Counted from the first letter of the stretch, positions 1 to 9,328 are shown. The stretch: 37,569 nt of DNA from an uncultured Bacteroides sp. (GCA_900543205.1 UQQM01000020.1:1-37569), one strand, 5' to 3'. The notes: generated from the letters alone by a model not told the origin. Made by a program: numbers and translations.

Positions 1-1
1 A

Positions 2-139
2 GCTTTAAGTGTACTATTCTTTTCTTATAAAACGTTGTCTTTGTATTCATTTGTCATAGTAGATATGGTATTTTATATAACGGATATAACCTATAAGTTG
101 ATAAAGTCGAAAAGAATAATGTCGCACCATTTAAAATAA
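2..139 (+). CDS. C-terminal tail of a membrane protein (partial)
   Basis: An open frame enters from the left edge and ends at TAA 137-139, giving 45 residues. The first part is strongly hydrophobic and the end is basic (KLIKSKRIMSHHLK), like the last transmembrane segment and cytoplasmic tail of a polytopic protein. It lies 17 bases before a Wzy-like polymerase, so a Wzx-type flippase is a reasonable guess, but no family motif is visible in this fragment. The frame is AT-rich like the genes after it. Confidence 0.4.
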   Translation, partial: ALSVLFFSYKTLSLYSFVIVDMVFYITDITYKLIKSKRIMSHHLK

Positions 140-156
140 ATAAGTAACAAGAAGAC

Positions 157-1359
157 GTGTTTCAACTAATATATGTCGTTTTCCTGATTTGCTCATCACT
201 ATATGTCCTTCAAGACTTTGGCGTTATTCTAACTCTACGACAATGGGCAACTTTGATATTATTTTTTGCGTGCTTGAATGACACAAAGAAAGTATGGATA
301 GATGGATATATGAAATTATATCTATTATTTGTACTGTGTTTCGGTGTATCATCCTTTATTGATGGATATTATGTGAGCTTTTTTCAAAGATTAATTGGTG
401 ATTACTTTGTAGTATATGTGGGATATTGGGCGACGTTTATTATGTGCACAAAATATGGAAATACATCGTTGTGCATAAATACATATACAGCGCTTGGTAT
501 TTTAGCTGCGGTTGTAACGATATTCCAGTTGTTTCATATTTCATTACTCGATCCGCTATTATCAAGATTCCACCTAATGCAAGACCAAATGCAAATAGAT
601 AGGATGGGAACGGATATGGACTTGGTAGGAAGAGCTATTTCTGGCGTGTTTTCTTCTCCGGTAGATAATAGTCATAAACTGCTTGTCTTTTTTATGCTGG
701 CATTAGGTTTTTGGAGGAAGAATAGATTAATAAATATTGTTGCTGCATTAGTAATTTTTGTCGGTTTATTTGCTGTACAAGTGAGAACTCCATTTTATGC
801 CGCAGTTTTGTTATTCTTGATATATATATTTAGAAGTATTTCTCAAGCAGAAGGTAAGACTAAAAATTTTCTAATTATAGGTTTGTTTATCTTGTTGGGC
901 CTTGTGTTTTTGGAAATCGGACCAGTTTTAACTACGAGTGAATTCAGATATGGCTTGGGCATAGATTTGACAGGTAGAGAGGGGATATGGGCTAAATGTT
1001 ATGAGTATTTGCTATCACATCCATTTTTAGGTGGTCTTTATGACTATATGAGTATATATGGTAGACTGCCTCATAATCTTATTATGAACGCGTTAATATA
1101 TTCTGGCGTGATTGGGGCTTTATTTATTATGTGGATAATATGCAAACAACTTTGGAAAATTAAAAATACCTTATTCTCAAGTATTCAGAGTGATGTAGTA
1201 TTTTACAGCTTGGCAGTATGTGGCTGTATTATTGATAGTTTTTTCCATAATATACAAATCGTTAATGGTGATATCTTATTGTGGATATGTTGGGGATTTG
1301 CTAATTATGGAGCATTTCCAGTAGATAAAGGAACCTCTGATATTGCAAGCAACAAATAA
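157..1359 (+). CDS. O-antigen/capsule polymerase (Wzy-like) membrane protein
   Basis: This 400-residue protein is hydrophobic along its length, with roughly ten predicted membrane segments. A larger loop lies around residues 120-165, and another near residues 265-305 carries the pattern G.EGIWAKCYEYLLSHPF followed by LPHNLIMNALIYSGVIGA. The HN..L..L...G..G pattern is typical of O-antigen polymerases and ligases. Such proteins join lipid-linked repeat units at the periplasmic face of the inner membrane. The start is GTG at 157; no in-frame ATG lies near. The next gene follows at once, so the two are probably cotranscribed. Wzy proteins diverge greatly, so the call rests on topology, length and the glycosyltransferase neighbours. 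Confidence 0.75.
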   Translation: MFQLIYVVFLICSSLYVLQDFGVILTLRQWATLILFFACLNDTKKVWIDGYMKLYLLFVLCFGVSSFIDGYYVSFFQRLIGDYFVVYVGYWATFIMCTKYGNTSLCINTYTALGILAAVVTIFQLFHISLLDPLLSRFHLMQDQMQIDRMGTDMDLVGRAISGVFSSPVDNSHKLLVFFMLALGFWRKNRLINIVAALVIFVGLFAVQVRTPFYAAVLLFLIYIFRSISQAEGKTKNFLIIGLFILLGLVFLEIGPVLTTSEFRYGLGIDLTGREGIWAKCYEYLLSHPFLGGLYDYMSIYGRLPHNLIMNALIYSGVIGALFIMWIICKQLWKIKNTLFSSIQSDVVFYSLAVCGCIIDSFFHNIQIVNGDILLWICWGFANYGAFPVDKGTSDIASNK

Positions 1360-1371
1360 TTGATTTTTGTT

Positions 1372-2436
1372 ATGGATGAAAGAACTATCCTTTTTACATG
1401 CGCAGTATATGGGGGCGGAATAGGTAAAATGCTTAATTATGTATTAAATATATGCCTTCGAGAGTTTAAGCATGTAATGATTTTATTTCGGGAACAAGAC
1501 TATGCCATTCCTAAAGGAGTGGAAATTATAGAAATACCGAAATCAAGCACTCTCATGCCGGTATGGCGATTTCGGCAGATAAGAGATATGCGCAGAAAGA
1601 TAAAGCGAGTTCGTCCGGATATAGTTTGTTGTTTTGGTTCAGAGCAGGCTGTTATGGTGGCCGTAGCTTTAATAGGATTAGGAAATATTAAACTTGTTCA
1701 AGCAGATAGGTCAGATCCGTACATGCGAAAAAAAATATGGTCTATCTTCGTGAAATGGGCCTTTAACTGCGCCGATAGATGTGTTTTTCAATTGCCGAAA
1801 CAAGGTCTGTGGTACGGGAAAAAGATTATTGAAAAGAGTATCATTATTCCAAATGCTGTTCTTAATTTGAATGATGTTGCACAATGCACAACTAGAACGA
1901 GGCGTCCATTTGTTGTAGGAGTAGGGCGATTTGTATATGAAAAAAAGTTTGAGGATTTGATAAAGGCCTTTAATGTTATCCATGAAAAACATCCAGAGTA
2001 CAATTTGGTTATATATGGAGATGGCCCATATAGAAGGAAGTATGAACAGATTATCAACGAATTAAATTTACAAGATTGCGTGAAATTGCCAGGATACGTA
2101 AATAATGTAATTGATGCAATTAAAGATGCAAGTGTTTATGTGCTTTCCTCATTATATGAGGGAATGCCAAACTCTTTAATGGAAGCTATGGCCGCTGGTG
2201 TTCCGACAGTGTCTACAGATTGTTCTCCGGGGGGGCCGGAGTTCCTTACTGATTATGGTAGAAGGGGGCTTTTAGTACCGGTCAATGATTCAGATGCCAT
2301 TGCCGATGCAGTTTGTCGAATAATTGAGAATCCAAAATTGTCTTTAGAATTAAGCTATAAAGGGAAAGAAATAATTGACCTTTTTAGTGAAGATAAAATA
2401 TCAGTAAAGTGGATTAATTTATTTCATAGCATATAA
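1372..2436 (+). CDS. Glycosyltransferase family 4
   Basis: A GT4, GT-B-fold glycosyltransferase of about 354 residues that would add one sugar to a lipid-linked polysaccharide repeat unit in the cytoplasm. The C-terminal Rossmann domain shows GVGRFVYEKKFEDLIKAF, then LVIYGDGP, LPGYV, and the nucleotide-sugar binding motif EGMPNSLME (the E-x7-E signature), followed by AAGVPTVSTDCSPGGPEFL. I prefer ATG 1372 over the in-frame TTG at 1360 that directly abuts the polymerase stop codon. The donor and acceptor cannot be read from sequence. The gene is as AT-rich as the polymerase before it. Confidence 0.85.
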   Translation: MDERTILFTCAVYGGGIGKMLNYVLNICLREFKHVMILFREQDYAIPKGVEIIEIPKSSTLMPVWRFRQIRDMRRKIKRVRPDIVCCFGSEQAVMVAVALIGLGNIKLVQADRSDPYMRKKIWSIFVKWAFNCADRCVFQLPKQGLWYGKKIIEKSIIIPNAVLNLNDVAQCTTRTRRPFVVGVGRFVYEKKFEDLIKAFNVIHEKHPEYNLVIYGDGPYRRKYEQIINELNLQDCVKLPGYVNNVIDAIKDASVYVLSSLYEGMPNSLMEAMAAGVPTVSTDCSPGGPEFLTDYGRRGLLVPVNDSDAIADAVCRIIENPKLSLELSYKGKEIIDLFSEDKISVKWINLFHSI

Positions 2437-2667
2437 GTTATATTACTATCTCTCTCTTTATTATTGTATTGAACTTATAGACTATTCTTAATGAATCTGT
2501 CAGCTTACAAGTCAATAATAGAATCAAAAATAACCTCAGCGTGCAATATGTTAATAGGAATAAATGTAAGAACAAGGCTCAATAGGTTATAATTTATGTA
2601 TTCGTAATCTATTGTTAAGTTCTTTGATAAGAATGAGATATAGAATTGTTTGATATACCACTAATCA
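2437..2667. other. AT-rich intergenic gap between two glycosyltransferase genes
   Basis: These 231 bases hold stop codons in all frames and no recognisable gene, RNA or clean TTTG/TAnnTTTG promoter pair. The gap breaks an otherwise tight gene run. It could be a decayed gene or a local promoter region; nothing more can be supported. Confidence 0.5.
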
Positions 2668-3897
2668 ATGCTCAAACTTTTTCAATTTAATGTTTCTTTA
2701 AATGTAGGTTCAACAGGACGAATCGCAGAACAAATAGGTGAATTGGCACAATTTGAGGGGTGGGAGAGTTACATTATTCACGGTCCTAGATATGTTGGAG
2801 CTACCGCTCTTGAAGCAAGAAGTTCTGAATCTTCAATTGAAGAAAAAATGCACTGGCTGAAAAGTATTATATGTGATGGCCACGGTCTAGGGACGATTTG
2901 CGGAACAAAGGAAGTAGTTAAATTTTTAGAAGAAGTTAAACCCGACATAATCCATTTACATAATATACACGGATATTATGTAAATTATCCCATACTCTTC
3001 AATTATTTCTCTAAAATAAAAACACCAATAGTCTGGACATTACATGATTGTTGGCCATTTACTGGACATTGTACATATTTTGACCGAATAGGTTGCGAAA
3101 AGTGGAAGACGGGTTGTTTTAAATGTCCACAAAAAAAAGAGTACCCTACATCTATTACAGATTGTTCCAATCGAAATTATAATTTAAAGAAACAATATTT
3201 TACTGCATTAGGCAATCGTTTAACATTGATTCCGGTATCACGATGGTTAGATAATTTAATAAAACAATCGTTTTTAAAAGATATCAAGACTAATATAATC
3301 CATAACGGAATTGACATATCTACGTTTAAACCATTACGTAAAAACGATTTGCTGGCTGCTTTCCCGATGTTGCAGGATAAGAAAATTGTGCTTGGCGTCG
3401 CTCAACAATGGACAAAGAGAAAAGGATTGGATGATTTTTATCTGATACGGGAAAAATTGCCCTATGACTATGTTGTGGTACTCGTCGGATTATCTCAAGA
3501 GCAGATTAAGACATTGCCTGACGGAATAGTTGGAATCGAAAGAACGAATAGTAAGAATGACTTGGCAATTCTATATTCATTATCTGAAGTGTTTCTTAAT
3601 CTTTCTTACGAAGATAACTATCCGACAGTAATCTTGGAAGCAATTTCATGCGGGACGCCAGTAATCACATATAATACCGGAGGCTGCCATGAGGCAATAT
3701 CTGAATCTACAGGATATGTGGTTGGGAAGAAAGATATCAATGGGGTTATAAATGCAATAGAATCGATATCTAACATAGGCAAAGAAAAATATGTAGAATC
3801 GTGTCGCTCTTTTGCTCTCGAGCATTTTGATCAGAAACATTGTTTTGAAGAATATATTAAGTTATACAAACAGATAATAGGAGCTGATAAGAACTAA
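2668..3897 (+). CDS. Glycosyltransferase family 4 (WcaC-like, with cysteine cluster)
   Basis: A 409-residue GT4 enzyme resembling the colanic-acid WcaC group. The N-terminal domain has NVGSTGRIAEQIG and IIHLHNIHGYYVNYP. A distinctive segment follows, with HDCWPFTGHC at residues 126-135 and more cysteines at 143, 150 and 153. The C-terminal donor domain has GVAQQWTKRKGLDDF and SYEDNYPTVILEAISCGTPVITYNTGG, the E-x7-E motif. The cysteines could bind a metal or form a structural knot; the pattern recurs in this GT4 subgroup as I know it. The enzyme would act in the cytoplasm on the lipid-linked repeat unit. The gene is AT-rich, and the composition switches sharply right after it. Confidence 0.85.
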   Translation: MLKLFQFNVSLNVGSTGRIAEQIGELAQFEGWESYIIHGPRYVGATALEARSSESSIEEKMHWLKSIICDGHGLGTICGTKEVVKFLEEVKPDIIHLHNIHGYYVNYPILFNYFSKIKTPIVWTLHDCWPFTGHCTYFDRIGCEKWKTGCFKCPQKKEYPTSITDCSNRNYNLKKQYFTALGNRLTLIPVSRWLDNLIKQSFLKDIKTNIIHNGIDISTFKPLRKNDLLAAFPMLQDKKIVLGVAQQWTKRKGLDDFYLIREKLPYDYVVVLVGLSQEQIKTLPDGIVGIERTNSKNDLAILYSLSEVFLNLSYEDNYPTVILEAISCGTPVITYNTGGCHEAISESTGYVVGKKDINGVINAIESISNIGKEKYVESCRSFALEHFDQKHCFEEYIKLYKQIIGADKN

Positions 3898-3937
3898 CTG
3901 GCTCTTAAATATTTCAGAGGAACTCAAATTATATTAT

Positions 3938-5011
3938 ATGTCAATCTTCAAAGACAAAACCCTCCTCATCACCGGCGGCACGGGCAGTTTCGGCAACGCG
4001 GTGCTGCGCCGTTTCCTGGATTCCGACATCAGGGAGATAAGGATCTTCTCGCGCGACGAGAAGAAGCAGGACGACATGCGGCACGCGCTGCAGAACCCGA
4101 AGGTGAAGTTCTACATCGGCAACGTTCGCAACAAGGACTCGGTCGACGTCGCGATGCACGGCGTGGACTACGTGTTCTCCGCGGCGGCGCTGAAGCAGGT
4201 GCCCTCGTGCGAGTTCTTCCCTCTGGAGGCGACGCGCACCAACGTCCTCGGCACGGAGAACGTGCTGGAGTCCGCCATCGAGCACGGGGTGAAGAACGTG
4301 GTGGTGCTCTCGACAGACAAGGCCGCGTACCCCATCAACGCGATGGGCATCTCGAAAGCCCTGATGGAGAAGGTGGCGATAGCGAAGGGGCGCGAGCTCG
4401 GTGAGAACGCGGCCACGACCATCTGCTGCACTCGCTACGGCAACGTGATGGCGAGCCGAGGCTCCGTCATCCCGCTGTGGGTGGAGCAGATGACCGAGGG
4501 CAGGCCCATCACTATAACCGACCCCAACATGACGCGCTTCATGATGACGCTCGACGACGCCGTCGACCTCGTCGTATACGCGTTCGAGCACGGCTACAAC
4601 GGCGACCTGTTCGTGCAGAAGGCCCCTGCGGCGACCCTGTCCACGCTGGCGCAGGCCCTGAAGGAGATATACGCCAAGGTCGACCCGAAGTACGGCGAGA
4701 CGGAGGTGAAGGTCATCGGCACCCGGCACGGCGAGAAGCTCTACGAGACCCTCGTCACGAGGGAGGAGATGGCGCGCGCGATAGACATGGGCGGCTACTA
4801 CAGGATACCCTGCGACACGCGCGACCTGAACTACGACAAGTTCTTCAAGGACGGCAGCGAGGACGTCTCCCGCATCGAGGACTACCACAGCCACAACACC
4901 AGGCGCCTGGACGTGGAGGGGATGAAGGAGCAGCTCATGCGCCTGCGCTTCATACAGGAGGACCTCGGCCTCATCCCCAGGGCGAAGGCGCGCGAGATCA
5001 GGTCGGAATAA
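3938..5011 (+). CDS. capE: UDP-GlcNAc 4,6-dehydratase/epimerase CapE (FnlA/WbjB)
   Basis: A 357-residue extended SDR enzyme, the first of three in UDP-N-acetyl-L-fucosamine synthesis: it inverts C5 while dehydrating UDP-GlcNAc. The NAD(P)-binding motif TGGTGSFGNAV starts near residue 12, IFSRDEKKQDDMRH follows the second strand, and the catalytic region reads STDKAAYPINAMGISK (STDKA 125-129, K140). LKQVPSCEFFP is typical of the CapE/PseB dehydratases. The two following genes are CapF and CapG homologues, which separates this call from PseB or PglF. The gene is far richer in G+C than the preceding one: 34 of 60 bases at 4081-4140 are G or C, against 17 of 60 at 2101-2160. Confidence 0.93.
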   Translation: MSIFKDKTLLITGGTGSFGNAVLRRFLDSDIREIRIFSRDEKKQDDMRHALQNPKVKFYIGNVRNKDSVDVAMHGVDYVFSAAALKQVPSCEFFPLEATRTNVLGTENVLESAIEHGVKNVVVLSTDKAAYPINAMGISKALMEKVAIAKGRELGENAATTICCTRYGNVMASRGSVIPLWVEQMTEGRPITITDPNMTRFMMTLDDAVDLVVYAFEHGYNGDLFVQKAPAATLSTLAQALKEIYAKVDPKYGETEVKVIGTRHGEKLYETLVTREEMARAIDMGGYYRIPCDTRDLNYDKFFKDGSEDVSRIEDYHSHNTRRLDVEGMKEQLMRLRFIQEDLGLIPRAKAREIRSE

Positions 5012-5125
5012 CACAACGACAGGGCATCGGCGCCATGCCGCGGGCGCACGGACGGAACGCGGCGGCAGAATCCCGGCAGACAGGGTCCCAGAGTCTGCAC
5101 ATCCAACGAAAAACAAACAATCCTG

Positions 5126-6328
5126 ATGAATATACTGGTTACCGGAGCCAAGGGCTTTGTCGGCAGGAACCTCGTGGCCCAGCTCCACAACATACGGGAC
5201 GGGAAGGCGCGCTGGTACCCCGTGACCGGCGATCTGACGGTCTATGAATACGACGTCGACAGCGACCCCGCCGAACTCGACACCTACTGCAGGGAGGCGG
5301 ACTTCGTGTTCAACCTGGCGGGGGTCAACAGGCCCAAGGACCGGTCGGAGTTCATGAAGGGGAACTTCGGCTTCGCGTCCGTGCTGCTCGACACGTTGAA
5401 GAAGTACGGCAACAAGTGCCCCGTGATGCTGTCCAGCTCCATCCAGGCGACCCTGATGGGCCGCTACGGCGCCTCCGACTACGGGAGGTCGAAGCTTGCT
5501 GGAGAGGAGCTGTTCTTCGGCTACGCGGAGGAGACGGGGGCCAGGGTCCTTGTCTACCGTTTCCCGAACCTGTTCGGGAAATGGTGCCGCCCGAACTACA
5601 ACTCGGCCGTGGCGACGTTCTGCAACAACATCGCGAACGGCCTCCCCATACAGGTCAACGACCGTTCGACGGAGCTCGAGCTCGTGTACATCGACGACCT
5701 CGTGGACGAGATGGTGGCCGCCCTCGCCGGGAAGGAGCACCGCTGCGAGTTCGACGGGCTCGACCCTGTCGCGGAGGAGGACGGCCGATACTGCTACGTG
5801 CCCGTGTCGCACAGGGCCACGCTGGGCGGGATCGTCGACCTGCTCCACCGCTTCGCCGGACAGCCGGAGAGCCTGGTGATTCCCGAGATTCCGGAGGGCT
5901 CCTTCGCCAAGAAACTGTACTCCACCTATCTCTCGTACCTCCCGAAGGAGAAGGTCGCCTTCCCTCTGAAGATGAACGTCGACGAGAGGGGCAGCTTCAC
6001 CGAAATGCTCCGTTCGGAGAAATGCGGTCAGGTGAGCGTGAACATCTCTAGGCCCGGCGTGACCAAGGGGCAGCACTGGCACAACACCAAGTGGGAGTTC
6101 TTCATCGTCGTGAGCGGCCGCGGCCTGATACAGCAGCGCAGGGTCGGCTCCGACGAGGTGATAGAGTTCGAGGTCTCGGGCGAGGACATCCGGGCCGTGC
6201 ACATGCTGCCCGGCTACACGCACAACATCATCAACCTCAGCGACACCGAGAACCTCGTGACGGTGATGTGGGCGAACGAAGTCTTCGACCCGGACCGCCC
6301 TGACACATATTTCGAACCCGTAAAATAG
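5126..6328 (+). CDS. capF: CapF (FnlB/WbjC), bifunctional SDR-cupin enzyme for UDP-L-FucNAc
   Basis: A 400-residue two-domain protein. Residues 1 to about 245 form an SDR domain starting MNILVTGAKGFVGRNL, with FNLAGVNRP and SSSIQATLMGRYGASDYGRSK. The rest is a cupin domain with MNVDERGSFTEM, GQHWHNTKWEFF and PGYTHNIIN, whose His and Glu residues match metal ligands. In the known family the cupin domain epimerises C3 of the CapE product and the SDR domain reduces C4 with NADPH. A 114-base gap separates it from capE, with no motif I can name; capG starts 6 bases after its stop. Full length and high G+C. Confidence 0.94.
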   Translation: MNILVTGAKGFVGRNLVAQLHNIRDGKARWYPVTGDLTVYEYDVDSDPAELDTYCREADFVFNLAGVNRPKDRSEFMKGNFGFASVLLDTLKKYGNKCPVMLSSSIQATLMGRYGASDYGRSKLAGEELFFGYAEETGARVLVYRFPNLFGKWCRPNYNSAVATFCNNIANGLPIQVNDRSTELELVYIDDLVDEMVAALAGKEHRCEFDGLDPVAEEDGRYCYVPVSHRATLGGIVDLLHRFAGQPESLVIPEIPEGSFAKKLYSTYLSYLPKEKVAFPLKMNVDERGSFTEMLRSEKCGQVSVNISRPGVTKGQHWHNTKWEFFIVVSGRGLIQQRRVGSDEVIEFEVSGEDIRAVHMLPGYTHNIINLSDTENLVTVMWANEVFDPDRPDTYFEPVK

Positions 6329-6334
6329 ACGGAC

Positions 6335-7495
6335 ATGGCATCTTTCAAGAACAACGGAAAACTGAAACTGCTCATCATAGTCGGCACGAGGCCGGAGATA
6401 ATCCGCCTGGCGGCCGTGATAACCAAGTGCAGGAAGTACTTCGACTGCCTGCTGGCCCACACCGGGCAGAACTACGACTACAACCTCAACGGGGTGTTCT
6501 TCAAGGATCTGAAGCTAGCCGACCCGGAGGTGTACATGGACGCCGTCGGCGACGACCTGGGGGCGACCATAGGCAACATCATCGACAGGAGCTACAAGCT
6601 CATGGTCCGGACGCAGCCTGACGCGGTGCTCGTCCTGGGGGACACGAACTCCTGCCTGAGCGTCATCGGGGCCAAGCGCCTGCACATACCCATCTTCCAC
6701 ATGGAGGCCGGCAACAGGTGCAAAGACGAGTGCCTGCCGGAGGAGACGAACCGGAGGATAGTCGACATCATCTCGGACGTGAACCTCTGCTACTCGGAGC
6801 ACGCGCGGCGGTATCTCATCGAATGCGGCCTGCCGAAGGAGCGCACCTACGTGACGGGGTCGCCGATGGCGGAGGTGCTGCGTGCGAACCTGGCGGAGAT
6901 TGAAGCCTCCGATGTGCATGCGCGCCTCGGACTGGAGAAGGGGAGGTACATCCTCCTGTCCGCCCACAGGGAGGAGAACATTGACACGGAGAAGAATTTC
7001 AGGAGCCTGTTCGGCGCCATCAACGCCATGGCGGAGAAATACGACATGCCCGTGCTCTACAGCTGCCACCCCCGCTCGAGGAAGAGGCTGGAGGCGAGCG
7101 GGTTCAGGCTCGACAGCCGTGTCATCCGGCACGAGCCGCTGGGGTTCCATGACTACAACTGCCTGCAGATGAACGCATTCGCGGTGGTTTCGGACTCCGG
7201 AACCCTTCCCGAGGAGAGCAGCTTCTTCACGAGCGTCGGACGCCCGTTCCCGGCGGTCTGCATCAGGACGTCGACCGAGAGGCCGGAGGCGCTGGACAAG
7301 GGCTGCTTCATCCTCGCCGGCATAGACGAGCAATCGCTGCTGCAGGCCGTGGACACGGCCGTAAGGATGAACGCGGACGGGGATTCCGGCGTCCCAGTGC
7401 CCGACTACGTCGAGGAGAACGTATCCGCCAAGGTCGTCAAGATCATACAGAGCTACACCGGCGTCGTCAACAAGATGGTCTGGAGGAAATATTGA
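6335..7495 (+). CDS. capG: CapG (FnlC/WbjD), non-hydrolysing UDP-sugar 2-epimerase
   Basis: A 386-residue WecB-like epimerase that completes UDP-L-FucNAc from the CapF product. Visible signatures are IVGTRPEIIRLAAVI at the N terminus, AHTGQNYDYNLNGVFF, VLGDTNSCL, FHMEAGNRC, LPEETNRRIVD, LLSAHREENID, and SDSGTLPEESSFF near the C terminus, all expected for this GT-B-fold family. Placement as third gene after capE and capF makes FucNAc a better call than WecB (ManNAc). The stop is only 4 bases before the next gene, yet G+C falls sharply there, which suggests that the cassette and the following gene have different origins. Confidence 0.93.
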   Translation: MASFKNNGKLKLLIIVGTRPEIIRLAAVITKCRKYFDCLLAHTGQNYDYNLNGVFFKDLKLADPEVYMDAVGDDLGATIGNIIDRSYKLMVRTQPDAVLVLGDTNSCLSVIGAKRLHIPIFHMEAGNRCKDECLPEETNRRIVDIISDVNLCYSEHARRYLIECGLPKERTYVTGSPMAEVLRANLAEIEASDVHARLGLEKGRYILLSAHREENIDTEKNFRSLFGAINAMAEKYDMPVLYSCHPRSRKRLEASGFRLDSRVIRHEPLGFHDYNCLQMNAFAVVSDSGTLPEESSFFTSVGRPFPAVCIRTSTERPEALDKGCFILAGIDEQSLLQAVDTAVRMNADGDSGVPVPDYVEENVSAKVVKIIQSYTGVVNKMVWRKY

Positions 7496-7499
7496 GTGT

Positions 7500-8705
7500 A
7501 TGAATCTGATATTTTTGACTTTGGGCAGAATAACCGGCATAGGGGGCAGGGGAATTTATACTGATTTGATGCGTAGATTCCGTGACGAAGGGCATAATGT
7601 CTGGATTGTCTGCCCTGCTGAACGCCGGTATCATACCCCGACGTCAATAAAAGAACAGGATGGCGTCACGATATTGAGTGTGAAGACATTCAATATACAG
7701 AAAACGAATCTCGTCGAAAAAGGGATAGGGACGGTCATGCTGGAATCCCAATTCAAGAATGCGATTCGGAAATATCTGAAAGATGTCCGTTTTGACTTGA
7801 TATTGTACTCGACTCCTCCTATCACTCTCACCAGCGTCGTGGAATATCTTAAGAAGCAGAATCCTGAAGCCATATCATATCTTCTTCTGAAAGACATCTT
7901 CCCTCAGAATGCAGTGGATTTGGGAATGTTTTCAAAGAGAAGCCTCATTTATAAGGTCTTCCGTCGAAAGGAGCAGAGACTGTATCGTCTGTCGGATTAT
8001 ATCGGTTGTATGTCTCCGGCGAATGTAAGATATCTGCTTCAACAAGATCCGGAAATAGATAGTGGCAAGGTTGAGGTGAATCCCAATAGTCTGGAAGCGG
8101 TTGAAAATGTTCGGAACGCAGGAGAAAGAGAGGAAATCCGTAAGAAATATGGTCTGCCGCTGGATAAGCCGGTATTTATTTATGGCGGGAATCTGGGCAA
8201 GCCTCAGGGAATAGCTTTCCTGATAGAATGTTTGCAGAACAACAGGAATCGCGATGACTGCTATTTCCTCATTGTTGGCAGCGGTACTGAATATCCCCGG
8301 TTGAAATCGTGGTTTGATAGGGAAGAGCCAAAATCTGCAAGACTGATGTCGGCATTGCCGGCGTCAGACTATAACATCCTGGTCCGTAACTGCGATGTGG
8401 GAATGATTTTCCTTGACCATAGATTCACTATTCCCAATTTCCCTTCCAGGCTGCTTTCGTATTTGGAGAACAGGATGCCGGTCATCGCCTTTACTGATGA
8501 GAATACCGATGTAGGGGACATCATCAGTAAGAACGGTTTCGGAATAAGCGGTTTGCATGGCTATCCGGAGGACTTCAATAATGCTGTTGACGAAATGATT
8601 TGTTCTTCCCATAATCTTGACGCGATGGGGGAGAAAGGATACCAATTCTTTCTCAAGAACTATACGGTAGATGTCAGCTACAAGAGAATAATGTCTCATG
8701 TGTAG
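7500..8705 (+). CDS. Glycosyltransferase family 4, WbuB/CapL-like, putative L-FucNAc transferase
   Basis: A 401-residue GT4 protein. The N-terminal domain has GRITGIGGRGIYTDLMRRF and STPPITLTSVVEYL, then LLLKDIFPQNAVDLGMF, a run I associate with the WbuB/CapL transferases placed directly after UDP-FucNAc synthesis genes in other bacteria. The C-terminal domain has FIYGGNLGKPQGIAFLIE and FPNFPSRLLSYLENRMPVIAF. The FucNAc donor is inferred from family resemblance and from its place after capEFG. The start is ATG 7500, 4 bases after the capG stop. Codon use is much less GC-rich than in capEFG. Confidence 0.82.
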   Translation: MNLIFLTLGRITGIGGRGIYTDLMRRFRDEGHNVWIVCPAERRYHTPTSIKEQDGVTILSVKTFNIQKTNLVEKGIGTVMLESQFKNAIRKYLKDVRFDLILYSTPPITLTSVVEYLKKQNPEAISYLLLKDIFPQNAVDLGMFSKRSLIYKVFRRKEQRLYRLSDYIGCMSPANVRYLLQQDPEIDSGKVEVNPNSLEAVENVRNAGEREEIRKKYGLPLDKPVFIYGGNLGKPQGIAFLIECLQNNRNRDDCYFLIVGSGTEYPRLKSWFDREEPKSARLMSALPASDYNILVRNCDVGMIFLDHRFTIPNFPSRLLSYLENRMPVIAFTDENTDVGDIISKNGFGISGLHGYPEDFNNAVDEMICSSHNLDAMGEKGYQFFLKNYTVDVSYKRIMSHV

Positions 8706-8710
8706 GTTGT

Positions 8711-9328
8711 GTGAAAGCTATGTATAAGCACTTTTTTAAACGGTTATTGGATTTCTTTATCTCCGCTGCCGTCCTCCTGATAGTCTGGCCAATTTTATTG
8801 CTTATCGCAATTTTCCTTCACTTCGCCAATCGCGGTGCCGGCGCATTTTTCACCCAGGCGCGTCCCGGAAAGAACGGAAAGATTTTCAAGGTGATAAAGT
8901 TCAAGACCATGACGGACGAAAAGGATGCGAACGGAAAGCTTCTTCCTGATGCACAACGCCTTACCAAGGTCGGGAAATTCATCCGTTCAACTTCCCTTGA
9001 TGAGCTGCCTCAACTCATAAATGTGCTTAAAGGAGATATGGCTCTTATCGGCCCTCGGCCTTTGCTGCCGGAATATCTTCCGCTATATTCCAAAGAGCAG
9101 GCGAGAAGGCATGAAGTGCGTCCCGGAATCACCGGCTGGGCGCAGGTTCACGGCAGAAACGCAATCAGCTGGCAGGAGAAGTTCAAACTTGACGTGTGGT
9201 ATGTCGACCATTGTTCCTTGCTCGTAGATATAAAAATAGTTTTTATGACGATAAATAAAGTTATAAAGCGAGAAGGAATATCTTCTGCGACATCTGTTAC
9301 TATGGAGCGATTCACTGGAAATGGGTAA
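8711..9328 (+). CDS. pglC: PglC-type phosphoglycosyl transferase (initiating sugar transferase)
   Basis: A 205-residue monotopic phosphoglycosyl transferase. It would move a sugar-1-phosphate, probably of a diNAcBac-like or other 4-amino-2,4,6-trideoxy sugar, from UDP to undecaprenyl phosphate, starting repeat-unit synthesis. It has one N-terminal membrane helix (about residues 10-35), KVIKFKTM, the catalytic Asp-Glu pair in STSLDELPQL, GDMALIGPRPLLPEYLPLY and RPGITGWAQVHGRN. It lacks the extra membrane helices of WcaJ/WbaP, so it is the small PglC form. The listed start is GTG 8711; ATG 8720 is a plausible alternative that keeps the whole domain. It overlaps pglD by 8 bases. Confidence 0.9.
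   Translation: MKAMYKHFFKRLLDFFISAAVLLIVWPILLLIAIFLHFANRGAGAFFTQARPGKNGKIFKVIKFKTMTDEKDANGKLLPDAQRLTKVGKFIRSTSLDELPQLINVLKGDMALIGPRPLLPEYLPLYSKEQARRHEVRPGITGWAQVHGRNAISWQEKFKLDVWYVDHCSLLVDIKIVFMTINKVIKREGISSATSVTMERFTGNG

Noticed and set aside
3941..6460. An 839-codon open frame on the - strand across capE and capF
   Set aside because: It is antisense to three genes with clear family motifs. GC-rich codons of the real frames remove stops on the other strand. Its translation is low-complexity, with no domain pattern.
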